Positions 31,920-40,566 of a stretch of DNA of 64,000 nt are shown piece after piece; position 1 is the first letter of the stretch; each line of letters begins with the position of its first letter. The translations under genes were made by a program, and so were the position numbers. The notes under the pieces were generated by a model. The model did no database searches. It was not told the DNA's origin and saw only the letters and a program-made list of their open reading frames with translations. Origin of the DNA: DASUGC01 sp035606665. Lineage in GTDB: Bacteria > Acidobacteriota > Vicinamibacteria > Vicinamibacterales > SCN-69-37. The stretch spans positions 1-64,000 of the forward strand of contig DATNEY010000021.1 of the NCBI GenBank assembly GCA_035606665.1, given 5' to 3'.

Positions 31920-34568
31920 ATGTCCCTTTCTGCCGGCCACCGGCTGGGTCGCTACGAGATCCTGAATCCGCTGGGCGCGGGCGGCATGGGCGAGGTCTAT
32001 CGCGCCCGTGATACACGGCTCGACCGGGACGTCGCGATCAAGATCCTCCCCGAGTCTGTGGCTCGCGACCCCGATCGCCTCGCCCGCTTCGAGCGCGAAG
32101 CGAAGGCGGTCGCCGCGCTGTCGCATCCCAACATTCTGGCCCTGCACGACGCGGGCACTGAAGACGGCATCACATTCGCTGTCATGGAGCTTCTCGACGG
32201 CGAAACGCTCCGCGAGCGAATCACAGCCGGACCGATACCCGTGCGGCGTGCGATTGACACGACCGTGCAGATCGCCCGCGGACTGGCGGCGGCGCACGCC
32301 AAAGGGCTCATCCATCGCGATCTGAAACCCGAGAACGTCTTCCTTGTCGCTGACGGACAGGTGAAGATCCTCGATTTCGGTCTGGCCAAGGCCGCTGACG
32401 GAAGCGGGGAAGCCACGCCGACGATGACGCATGCGGCGATGACCGACCCGGGGACCGTCCTCGGCACCGTTGGCTACATGGCGCCGGAGCAGGTGCGCGG
32501 GCACGCCCTCGACGCGCGAGCGGATCTCTTCGCGGTCGGCGCGGTGCTATACGAAATGGTCACAGGCCAGCGCGCGTTCCTGCGGGAGACCGCCGCGGAG
32601 ACGATGACGGCGATCCTGCGTGAGGATCCGCCGGATCTGCCGGCGCCGCAGCTCGCGCAGGCACCCGCGCTGGATCGGATCATCAGACACTGTCTCGAGA
32701 AGAACCCCGCCGAGCGATTCCAGAGCGCCAGGGACGTCGCATTTGCTCTCGAGGCGATTTCGGGTACGACGAGTGCTTCGGGTACGTCAGGTACGTCGGG
32801 TACGTCAGGTGCGTCAGGTACGGCAGGCGAACTGACCCGCGCCAGCTCGACTGGGTCCAAAGTGGGGCTCGCGGCGGCCGCAGTCGCGATCGCCGCCATC
32901 GCGGTTGCGGCGGCATGGGCGGCCGGGTTCGTCCACTTCGGTGCGACGCCGGCGGCCGGCACCAGTGTCGAGAGCATCACGTATCAGCCGGTCACTTTTG
33001 ACGAAGGATTTGTATTCGGTGCGCGCTTTGCGCGTGACGGCCGGACCATCGTCTACAGCGCGGACTGGGAGAATCAACAACGCGACATCTTCGTTACCAG
33101 TCTCGATAGCTCTGGCGCCAGGGCCTTGGGATACAAGGGCGCGGACCTGCTGTCCGTGTCTCCAGATGGCGCGCTGGCGATCCTCATGGACGGCGTCGTC
33201 CCAGGGGGGAATCCATACGGTCGCGTCGGAACGATCGCGCGCGCGTCTCTGACTGGTGGCTCGCCGCGACGAGAGCTCGATCGAGTGTCATTTGCGGACT
33301 TCGGGCCCGATCAGTCTCTGGCGGTCACACGCCGCGTGAGGCAAAAGCGCGCGGCCGAGACCATCGAATGGCCGCAGGGCAAGCCGCTCACGGAGCCGGA
33401 GAGCAGCCCCCTCTTCGTGAACCAGCTCGTCAATCCACGCGTGTCGCCTTCAGGCTCGCACATCGCGTTCTTCGCGTGTCACGCAGCCGGCTGTCCGGTG
33501 CGGATCGTTGACCAGTCGGGACGGACCGTGGCCGAGAGCAAGGCATACGCCGATTGGTGGGGCCTCGCCTGGGCCCCTGGCGGGCGAGAGGTCTGGTTTG
33601 CCGTGGCGGAAACGAGCGGGCGGCAGTGCACCGTGCGCGCCCTCGACCTTAATGGACGTGAGCGTCTCATCATCCGTACGCCAGGCGCGATCACCCTCCA
33701 CGACATCTCCTCGGAGGGACGACTGCTTGCAGCCTTCGATCAAGTGACCGGCCGTCTCGAGATGCGCGACACACCGTCCGCACCGGTGCGCGACCTGTCC
33801 TGGAAGGAAGGCGGCTATCTGAAGGACGTGTCGAGCAATCGTGTCGTGTTGTTTGACGAGCAGGGAGACAGCGCTGGTGCCAACGGATCCGTGTACGTTC
33901 GTCGTCCGTCTGACGCGGAACCAGTTCGCATCTCGGATGGCGTCGCGATTGCGATTTCCCACGACGGTACCATGGCGCTGGTGCGATCCCGCGGCACCCC
34001 GATCCGTCTGACGATCGTGCCGACCACCGGTCTTGCTCAACCGCTCGACGTGGGGCCGTTGGACGACATCGACGCTGGTGGTTGGCTCACGGACGGCCGG
34101 CTTGTCCTCGAGCTGCGTCGGCCGGGTGAAACCGGCACCGTCTATATCCGGCCGGCGGGCGGCGGACCGCTCGCAAGATTGTGGCCGGCCGGCATGCACG
34201 TAGCGGGGCCGTTTTCTCGCGATGGGCGGGTGGTCGCGGTCAATGAATCGGACTCATTGCAGATATGCACGACACCAGCGACCGGTGAGGGGACGTGCAC
34301 ACCGTTGGCCGGATTGACGCCTGGAGATTGGCTCGCCGGATGGACCGCGGACAACCGGGCGTTGTTCGTGTATCGCCGCTATCCAATTCCAGTACGGGTC
34401 GATCGCCTGGACGTTGCGACCGGACGGCGCGAACTATTTGCGACTCTGCAACCCGCCAGCGCGGCCGTCAGCGGGCTTCGGGCTCTGGTCGTCACACCGG
34501 ACGGCTCGATCGCGTACCACTACGTGCGCAGCCGATCGGCGCTCTACGTGATCAGTGGGTTGAAGTAG
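31920..34568 (+). CDS. Hanks-type Ser/Thr kinase with extracytoplasmic beta-propeller
   Basis: 882 residues. Kinase domain about 10-270: glycine loop GAGGMGEV (19-26), catalytic Lys41 in VAIKIL, HRDLKPEN (Asp134) and DFG (152-154), all intact. A Gly-Ser-Thr linker (about 281-303) is encoded by a 9-base tandem repeat. One TM helix (about 307-328, VGLAAAAVAIAAIAVAAAWAAG) leads to a WD40/TolB-like propeller (ARFARDGRTIVYSADWE, LLSVSPDGALAIL and others) outside the membrane. It is a likely receptor kinase that senses an envelope ligand and phosphorylates cytosolic targets. The next gene, PQQ dehydrogenase, starts 7 bases downstream, suggesting co-transcription. Confidence 0.92.
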   Translation: MSLSAGHRLGRYEILNPLGAGGMGEVYRARDTRLDRDVAIKILPESVARDPDRLARFEREAKAVAALSHPNILALHDAGTEDGITFAVMELLDGETLRERITAGPIPVRRAIDTTVQIARGLAAAHAKGLIHRDLKPENVFLVADGQVKILDFGLAKAADGSGEATPTMTHAAMTDPGTVLGTVGYMAPEQVRGHALDARADLFAVGAVLYEMVTGQRAFLRETAAETMTAILREDPPDLPAPQLAQAPALDRIIRHCLEKNPAERFQSARDVAFALEAISGTTSASGTSGTSGTSGASGTAGELTRASSTGSKVGLAAAAVAIAAIAVAAAWAAGFVHFGATPAAGTSVESITYQPVTFDEGFVFGARFARDGRTIVYSADWENQQRDIFVTSLDSSGARALGYKGADLLSVSPDGALAILMDGVVPGGNPYGRVGTIARASLTGGSPRRELDRVSFADFGPDQSLAVTRRVRQKRAAETIEWPQGKPLTEPESSPLFVNQLVNPRVSPSGSHIAFFACHAAGCPVRIVDQSGRTVAESKAYADWWGLAWAPGGREVWFAVAETSGRQCTVRALDLNGRERLIIRTPGAITLHDISSEGRLLAAFDQVTGRLEMRDTPSAPVRDLSWKEGGYLKDVSSNRVVLFDEQGDSAGANGSVYVRRPSDAEPVRISDGVAIAISHDGTMALVRSRGTPIRLTIVPTTGLAQPLDVGPLDDIDAGGWLTDGRLVLELRRPGETGTVYIRPAGGGPLARLWPAGMHVAGPFSRDGRVVAVNESDSLQICTTPATGEGTCTPLAGLTPGDWLAGWTADNRALFVYRRYPIPVRVDRLDVATGRRELFATLQPASAAVSGLRALVVTPDGSIAYHYVRSRSALYVISGLK
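32760..32828 (+). repeat. 9-base tandem repeats inside the kinase gene
   Basis: Imperfect copies of TCAGGTACG encode (Ser-Gly-Thr)n between the kinase domain and the TM helix. In-frame, so copy number changes would lengthen or shorten the linker without a frameshift. Confidence 0.8.
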
Positions 34569-34574
34569 CTTCCT

Positions 34575-36632
34575 ATGCGCACCTCTCTTGCCTTCGCCGC
34601 CGTGGTCTACGCGCTCGCGTTCTTTCAGGCGACGACGCCTGCTGATGTGCCGTGGCCGGTGAACGGCGGCGTGGATAACATTCGCTACTCATCGCTGAAG
34701 GAAATCAATCGGGAGAACGTCAGCAAGCTGCACGTCGCCTGGACCTACGACTCACACGATTCTTTCCGCGCCTCTGAAATGCAGAGCAATCCCATCATCG
34801 TGGATGGCGTGCTCTATGCCACGACGCCGACACTGAAGGTGGTGGCCGTCGATGCGGCGAACGGCAAGGAGATCTGGAAGTTCGATCCGAGCGGCACCGG
34901 TGCATCGGCCCGATTCCGGCACCGGGGAGTCACCTTGTATAAGGATCGCGTCTTCGTTTCATACCGGAGCTTCCTTTATGCCCTCGACAAGAAGACAGGG
35001 CAGCCCATCCCGTCCTTCGGTACAGCCGGACGGATCGATCTGAGAGAGGGCCTCGACCAGCCGGCGCAGGGACTGAGCGTCAGCGCCAGTACGCCGGGAT
35101 CGATTTTCGAGGATCTGCTGATTCTCGGTACGTCCGTGCCCGAGACGCTGCCGGGCTCTCCGGGCCACATCCGCGCGTTCGATGTGAACACCGGCAAGGT
35201 CCGCTGGATCTTTCACACGATTCCGAAGCCAGGCGAGATGGGCTACGAGACCTGGCCGCCCGACGCCTACAAGATGGCCGGCGGCGCGAATGCGTGGGCC
35301 GGCGTCACCGTTGATCAGAAAACCGGCATGGTGTTCGCCGCAACCGGGTCGGCGTCATTCGATTTCTATGGCGTCACGCGACCCGGCGACAACCTCTTCG
35401 CCGATTGCGTCCTCGCGCTCGATGCGCGCACCGGTAAGTACGTTTGGCACTTCCAGGCCCTGCGCCATGACGTGTGGGACTGGGATTTTCCCGCGGCGCC
35501 GAATCTCGTGACGGTGCGCCGCGACGGCCGTTCTGTCGATGCGGTCGCGCAGATCACCAAGCTCGGCTACGTATGGGTCCTGGATCGCAAGACCGGCAAA
35601 CCGCTGTTTCCCACGAAGTGGATCGACGTGCCGGCATCGCGGATCGATGGCGAGAAGCTGGCGCCGAAGCAGCTCGTACCGACCTTGCCCGTGCCGTTTG
35701 CGCGCCAGGGCCTCACCGAAGACATGCTCACGAGGCGCACGCCTGAAGCCCACGCGGATGTGCTCGCGCGGTTCAGGAAGTACCGCAAGGGCTGGTTCGA
35801 GCCGCCATCACTCGAGGGCACGATTGTGTTTCCTGGCTTCGACGGAGGCGCCGAGTGGGGAGGCGCGGCATTCGATCCCGAGACCGCGCTGCTCTATGTC
35901 AACTCCAACGAGATGCCGTGGATCATCAAGCTGATCCCGAACAACGACACGGCGCTCTACAACAGCAAGTGCGCGACCTGCCATCGCGAGGACAAGAAGG
36001 GCGGGGCGACTGGCCCGTCGCTCGAGAATGTCGCCACGAAGTTCACGCGCGACGAGCTTGCGGCGCTCATCCGCCAGGGCACCGGCCGCATGCCTGGATT
36101 CCCCGACATGGGCACTCGCAACATCACCGACCTCGTGGAGTACCTCTTCACGGGCAAGGACAAGGCAATGGATCCCGCGATCGCCAACGATCCGGCCCGG
36201 TTGAAGTACCGGAGCGATGGCGAGTCCATCTTCCTGGATCCCGACGGTTATCCCGCCATCACTCCACCGTTCGGTACGTTGAACGCGCTCGATCTCAACA
36301 CGGGCGCGATGCGTTGGAAGATTCCGCTCGGCGAAGTCCCGGAACTTGTCGCAAAAGGGATGACCAACACCGGCAGCGACAACTACGGCGGGCCCGTCGT
36401 CACTGCCGGCGGCGTCCTCTTCATCGGCGCCACGAACTTCGACAAGAAGTTCCGCGCGTTCGACAAGCTTACGGGCAAGCTCCTTTGGGAGACGACGCTG
36501 CCGGCGGCAGGCAATGCGACGCCGTCCATCTATCAACTCGGCGGGCGCGAATACGTCGTCATCGTCTGCGGCGGCGGCAAGAACGGCGCGCCCTCAGGGA
36601 GTTCCATCGTCGCGTTTGCGCTGCCGAAGTAG
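34575..36632 (+). CDS. PQQ-dependent dehydrogenase with inserted cytochrome c domain
   Basis: 685 residues with a short N-terminal signal. The quinoprotein propeller pattern is clear: WPVNGGVDNIRYSSLKEINRENVSKLHVAW, VVAVDAANGKEIWKFDP, IRAFDVNTGKVRWIF, LALDARTGKYVWHFQALRHDVWDWDFP, ALDLNTGAMRWKIPLGE, RAFDKLTGKLLWETTLPA. A cytochrome c domain is inserted at about 455-540: CATCH (Cys466, Cys469, His470) and Met506 in GRMPGFP as the axial ligand. It oxidises an alcohol or sugar in the periplasm and passes electrons to the respiratory chain. The order resembles membrane-type glucose/quinate quinoproteins lacking the membrane anchor. The substrate is unknown. Confidence 0.9.
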   Translation: MRTSLAFAAVVYALAFFQATTPADVPWPVNGGVDNIRYSSLKEINRENVSKLHVAWTYDSHDSFRASEMQSNPIIVDGVLYATTPTLKVVAVDAANGKEIWKFDPSGTGASARFRHRGVTLYKDRVFVSYRSFLYALDKKTGQPIPSFGTAGRIDLREGLDQPAQGLSVSASTPGSIFEDLLILGTSVPETLPGSPGHIRAFDVNTGKVRWIFHTIPKPGEMGYETWPPDAYKMAGGANAWAGVTVDQKTGMVFAATGSASFDFYGVTRPGDNLFADCVLALDARTGKYVWHFQALRHDVWDWDFPAAPNLVTVRRDGRSVDAVAQITKLGYVWVLDRKTGKPLFPTKWIDVPASRIDGEKLAPKQLVPTLPVPFARQGLTEDMLTRRTPEAHADVLARFRKYRKGWFEPPSLEGTIVFPGFDGGAEWGGAAFDPETALLYVNSNEMPWIIKLIPNNDTALYNSKCATCHREDKKGGATGPSLENVATKFTRDELAALIRQGTGRMPGFPDMGTRNITDLVEYLFTGKDKAMDPAIANDPARLKYRSDGESIFLDPDGYPAITPPFGTLNALDLNTGAMRWKIPLGEVPELVAKGMTNTGSDNYGGPVVTAGGVLFIGATNFDKKFRAFDKLTGKLLWETTLPAAGNATPSIYQLGGREYVVIVCGGGKNGAPSGSSIVAFALPK

Positions 36633-36645
36633 AATCGGCGGGTCC

Positions 36646-37944
36646 GTGGCTCTGAACTCCTTCACCGTCGGCCTCCAGGTGGCCGACCTTCCACAGTTCT
36701 GTGGACCGCGCGATCTGTCGAACACGTTCGTTCTGATTCGCCGGCACCTGAATCCGCAGAGCGCGGCCGCGGAGCCGCGCGCGCCGATCTCTGACGCCGG
36801 CATTCATCGCCTCGTCCAGCTCGCGTATCAAACCAGCCTGGCAGAGGAAGAAGGCCGCTTCCCAGAGTTCAAGCTCGTCAATGCGCGGCTCGATGCGTCC
36901 GACAACTCTCTCGCGGCCACGCTCGACGTACCGCTCGACGATCTCGATTCGCTGCGCCGCCTAGCGCCCGCGGTTTTCGGCACTCACGCCGGACTGCTGG
37001 TCTCTGAGGATGGCGACGCCGATTCTCTCCGGTGCCGTGGCATCGTCGTCACCGGCGAGATGGGCCGCGACATCAGGATCGGCCGGCCAGAAATCGTTCC
37101 CATCGGCAAACCGCCCTCTCTGATCGTCCGCGTACTGGGCCCCGCGCATCTGCGGCTGACGGAGGGCTGGTACACGCTGGTGCTCGAGCGCGGCCGGATC
37201 CGCCAGATCGTGGACTACGGCCTGGTCGAGCAGGTGTCCGGCCTGTGGAAGGAGTTTGCCGCGGGCGTGCTCGATCGCATTGTGGCGGCGCGAGGCGATG
37301 ACGCACGGCAATTCTTCGGCGGCGCCGATACGCTCGCCGACTTCACGCACAAGGCCTGGTCCCGGGTTCTCGCGAGTTCCATGGAACGGCGCCACGGCGG
37401 AACGTTCGTCGTCCTTCCCGGCTCGGGGCGGCCGGAGGACTTCGACATTCGCTGCACGTACGCGCCGAGTGTCGCGTTTGGCGATGCCGTCCATGATTTC
37501 TGGGACACGTGCATCGAGCACTTCCTCGCGAAGGACGGCGCCGCCCGTGAGAGAGCCGACCACGACTGGAACTGGCGGCGGTCCGCCGTCTTTGCCAAGG
37601 CCGACATCGTGTCCGGACTGTCGTCCGTTGACGGATGCGTCGTGCTCGATCGGAATCTGCGCGTCTCCGGATTCGGGGGCGAGATCCTCGTGGATCCCAC
37701 GCGCGCGGCCGGGGAGTCGCGCAGTCTCAGAAACCTCAAGACCGGCGATCCGATGCCCGAGACCGAGTTGGATCGTCTGGGCACTCGCCACCGCAGTGCC
37801 TACCGCCTCGTGAAGACGCATCCAGGCGTGGTGGCGTTCGTCGTCTCGCAGGACGGCGACCTCCGGATCTTCACCAGCACGGACGAGGACGTATTCGGAT
37901 TCGATCGCTTGCACGCCTGGGTGCATCAGTCAGAATCCGAATAA
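36646..37944 (+). CDS. DisA_N-like (DAC-related, DACNV-type) putative nucleotide sensor protein
   Basis: 432 residues from GTG 36646, the only usable start after the PQQ gene stop. The N-terminal 230 residues show no recognised family. The C-terminal about 200 residues resemble the diadenylate cyclase (DisA_N) fold: DGCVVLD (Asp329-Cys331, DGA in true cyclases), VSGFGGEI, and LGTRHRSAY (379-385, matching the GTRHR ATP-binding motif), then VVAFVVSQDGDLRIF. The change of DGA to DGC leaves catalysis doubtful. Such DAC-like sensors have been proposed to bind nucleotides without making c-di-AMP. No membrane segment is visible. A TAGAAT hexamer overlaps the upstream stop, 10 bases before the GTG. 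Confidence 0.6.
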   Translation: MALNSFTVGLQVADLPQFCGPRDLSNTFVLIRRHLNPQSAAAEPRAPISDAGIHRLVQLAYQTSLAEEEGRFPEFKLVNARLDASDNSLAATLDVPLDDLDSLRRLAPAVFGTHAGLLVSEDGDADSLRCRGIVVTGEMGRDIRIGRPEIVPIGKPPSLIVRVLGPAHLRLTEGWYTLVLERGRIRQIVDYGLVEQVSGLWKEFAAGVLDRIVAARGDDARQFFGGADTLADFTHKAWSRVLASSMERRHGGTFVVLPGSGRPEDFDIRCTYAPSVAFGDAVHDFWDTCIEHFLAKDGAARERADHDWNWRRSAVFAKADIVSGLSSVDGCVVLDRNLRVSGFGGEILVDPTRAAGESRSLRNLKTGDPMPETELDRLGTRHRSAYRLVKTHPGVVAFVVSQDGDLRIFTSTDEDVFGFDRLHAWVHQSESE

Positions 37945-38005
37945 ACCTACAACCTGCCAACCGGCAACCAACAACGTAACACTCCTTCGTTCCGTCAAAG
38001 TCCGT

Positions 38006-40525
38006 ATGACCACTGCCTGGGCCGATTTCCGTTACGCCGTCCGCGGCCTGCGCCGCAGCCCGTTGTTCGCGACCGTGGCGATCCTCTCCCTGGCGCTCGG
38101 AATCGGCGCCAACAGCGCCATGTTCACGCTGATGGATCAGGTGCTGCTTCGGAAGCTGCCGGTCAGGAATCCGGAGCAATTGGTCATGCTGCATCAGCAG
38201 GGCGCGAACATGGGCAGCAACATGGGCTCGCGGATGCACTCGTATCCGCTGTATCAGGACATTCAGCAGCGAGCCGAGCCGTTTTCTGAGGTGCTGTGCC
38301 GCCGTCTCTTTGATGCTTCTGTAAGTGTCGACAACCAGACCGAGCGCGTCGAGGGAGAGATGGTGTCGGGCAACTTCTTCACGATGCTCGGCGTCGCCCC
38401 CGCCGCCGGCCGCGTGTTCGATTCCTACCAGGACGATCAGGTCTACCAGGGCCATCCGGTCGCCGTCCTCAGCCACGCCTACTGGCTGAGCCGCTTCGGC
38501 GGCGATCGCAACGTGATCGGCAGGAAGGTCCTCGTCAACAACTACCCGATGACCATCGTCGGCGTTTCGCAGGCCGGCTTTGCCGGCATCGATCCCACGC
38601 GCTCGCCTCAGATCCGCGTGCCCATCCTGATGAAGTCCGTGATGATGCCGGAGTGGGGTTGGATCGACACGGGCAACCGTCGGCAGCGGTGGGTGCAGGT
38701 GTTCGCGCGATTGAAGGCCGGGTACACCGTCGATTCCGCGGCGGCGCCGGTGCAGGGTCTGTTCACGCAAGTCCGGGCGTATGAGATGACGCTGCCGGCC
38801 GCCAAAGACTGGTCCGCGTACTCGCGAAGCGAGTTCATGAAGGGGCAGCTGTTGGTCACGAAGGCGGACCTTGGCTACTCGCCGCTCCGCAACGATTTCT
38901 CGACGGCGCTGATTGTATTGATGTGCATGGTCGGGCTGGTGCTCCTCATCGCCTGCGCCAACGTCGCGAATCTGTTGATCGCCAGAGCCTTCGCCCGACA
39001 GAAGGAGATCGCGCTCCGCCTCTCGCTCGGATCGTCCCGAGGACGGCTGGTGCGGCAACTGCTCGTCGAGAGCCTGACGTTGTCCGTTGCGGGAGGACTG
39101 CTGGGACTCGCGGTGGCGTACCTTCTCACGCGCTCGCTGCTGGCGCTCGTGCCGCAGCAAGGGCAGACGCTCTTGATCTCGGCGTTACCCGATCCGCGGA
39201 TTCTCGCATTCACGGTGGTTCTCACCCTCTTGACCGGTCTCGTCTTCGGCCTGCTGCCGGCCCTTCGCGCAAGCCGTCCGGATCCGTGGGTCACGCTCAA
39301 GGGCACCGCCGGCTCGATCGCCGGCACCGGCGGATCGCTCTTCCTTCGCAAGGGCCTCGTCACCGCGCAAATCGCCCTCAGCTTCCTGTTGCTCTTCGGC
39401 GCCGGCCTCTTCGTGAGAAGCCTGCAGAACCTGAAGACGACCGAGACCGGCATGGCGCTCGACAACCTGGTGTCGTTTCAGCTGGCGCCGGCACTGAGCG
39501 GCTATGACGATGAGCGGGCGCAGTTGTTCTACACGACGTTGCTCGAACGCGTGCGTGCGTTGCCAGGCGTGGCGTCGGCGGGAATTGCTTCCGTACCGAT
39601 CCTGTCCGGTGACGAGTGGGACAGTTCGGTGCGAGTCGAGGGCCACACGGCGGCCGACGGCGAGGACATGCAGGCGTTCATGAACGCCGTTTCACCGGGC
39701 TACTTCGCGACGATGAAGATTCCGTTGCTCGGTGGCCGCGATTTCCGTACCTCCGACGCCAGGAGCCTGGACGGGTCATCGGAGACGGAGCAGGTCGCGA
39801 TCGTGAACCGAAAGTTTGCCGAGCACTACTTCCCGGGCCAGAACGCGGTCGGCAAGCGGCTCGGGTCCGGTGGAGGCCAGCGCAGCAAGCTCAACGTCGA
39901 GATCATTGGTGTTGTCGCCGACGCTCTGTACGAGGGGCCTCGGGAAGGCGTGCGCCGGCAGGTGTTCTGGCCCAACTGGGGCAAGAGCAGCACGGTCTTC
40001 TACGTGCGCACGCAGTCCTCGTCCGCCGACATCTTCACCGCCGTCCGCAACGAGGTGCGGCAGCTCGATGCCGGCATTCCGGTGTTCGCGATGAAGACCG
40101 TCGAGGGGCAGCTCGATGAGACGCTGCTGACCGATCGGCTCATCGCGATGCTCTCGGCGGGCTTCGGCGGCGTGGCAACGCTGCTCGCGTCGATCGGCCT
40201 CTATGGCGTGATGGCCTTTGTCGTCGCTCGCCGCAGAAAAGAACTCGGCATCAGGCTCGCGTTGGGGGCGGAGCCGGGGTCGGTTGTCCTTCTCGTCATG
40301 CGCGAAGTGCTGCTCCTCGTCGCCATCGGTCTTGGTGTCGGCGTGCCATCGGCGATCTTGCTTGTACGGTACGTGTCAGCGCAGCTGTATGGGATTCAGG
40401 GCGCCGATCCGGCGATCGCGGTGGGGACTGTGGTGTTGCTCACCGTGGTCTCCGTCGCGGCGGGTCTGATTCCCGCGAGGCGCGCGAGCCGAATCGATCC
40501 GATTCTGGCGTTGCGAACGGACTAG
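38006..40525 (+). CDS. ADOP-type ABC permease (MacB/FtsX, duplicated)
   Basis: 839 residues. It begins directly with the DFRYAVRGLRRSPLFATVAILSLALGIGANSAMF segment (cytoplasmic helix plus TM1), so it lacks the extra N-terminal domain seen in the PadR-linked copy at 16353. MacB periplasmic domain, first FtsX core (ALIVLMCMVGLVLLIACANVANLLIARA...), second periplasmic domain and second FtsX core ending PARRASRIDPILALRTD. No ATPase or regulator is adjacent. Directly followed by a second ADOP gene in tandem, so both may be co-expressed and perhaps form a complex. Confidence 0.9.
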   Translation: MTTAWADFRYAVRGLRRSPLFATVAILSLALGIGANSAMFTLMDQVLLRKLPVRNPEQLVMLHQQGANMGSNMGSRMHSYPLYQDIQQRAEPFSEVLCRRLFDASVSVDNQTERVEGEMVSGNFFTMLGVAPAAGRVFDSYQDDQVYQGHPVAVLSHAYWLSRFGGDRNVIGRKVLVNNYPMTIVGVSQAGFAGIDPTRSPQIRVPILMKSVMMPEWGWIDTGNRRQRWVQVFARLKAGYTVDSAAAPVQGLFTQVRAYEMTLPAAKDWSAYSRSEFMKGQLLVTKADLGYSPLRNDFSTALIVLMCMVGLVLLIACANVANLLIARAFARQKEIALRLSLGSSRGRLVRQLLVESLTLSVAGGLLGLAVAYLLTRSLLALVPQQGQTLLISALPDPRILAFTVVLTLLTGLVFGLLPALRASRPDPWVTLKGTAGSIAGTGGSLFLRKGLVTAQIALSFLLLFGAGLFVRSLQNLKTTETGMALDNLVSFQLAPALSGYDDERAQLFYTTLLERVRALPGVASAGIASVPILSGDEWDSSVRVEGHTAADGEDMQAFMNAVSPGYFATMKIPLLGGRDFRTSDARSLDGSSETEQVAIVNRKFAEHYFPGQNAVGKRLGSGGGQRSKLNVEIIGVVADALYEGPREGVRRQVFWPNWGKSSTVFYVRTQSSSADIFTAVRNEVRQLDAGIPVFAMKTVEGQLDETLLTDRLIAMLSAGFGGVATLLASIGLYGVMAFVVARRRKELGIRLALGAEPGSVVLLVMREVLLLVAIGLGVGVPSAILLVRYVSAQLYGIQGADPAIAVGTVVLLTVVSVAAGLIPARRASRIDPILALRTD

Positions 40526-40566
40526 ACGCTGACGCCGCCGACGTTGCGGCATAATCTCGAGCACCG

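Noticed and set aside
32760..32828. Short spaced repeats that might suggest a CRISPR-like array.
   Set aside because: The unit is 9 bases, contiguous, in frame and encodes a Ser-Gly-Thr linker; no spacers or cas genes.
37871..39160. A 429-codon minus-strand frame over an ADOP gene.
   Set aside because: Arg/His/Gln-rich antisense shadow with no start signal or motif.
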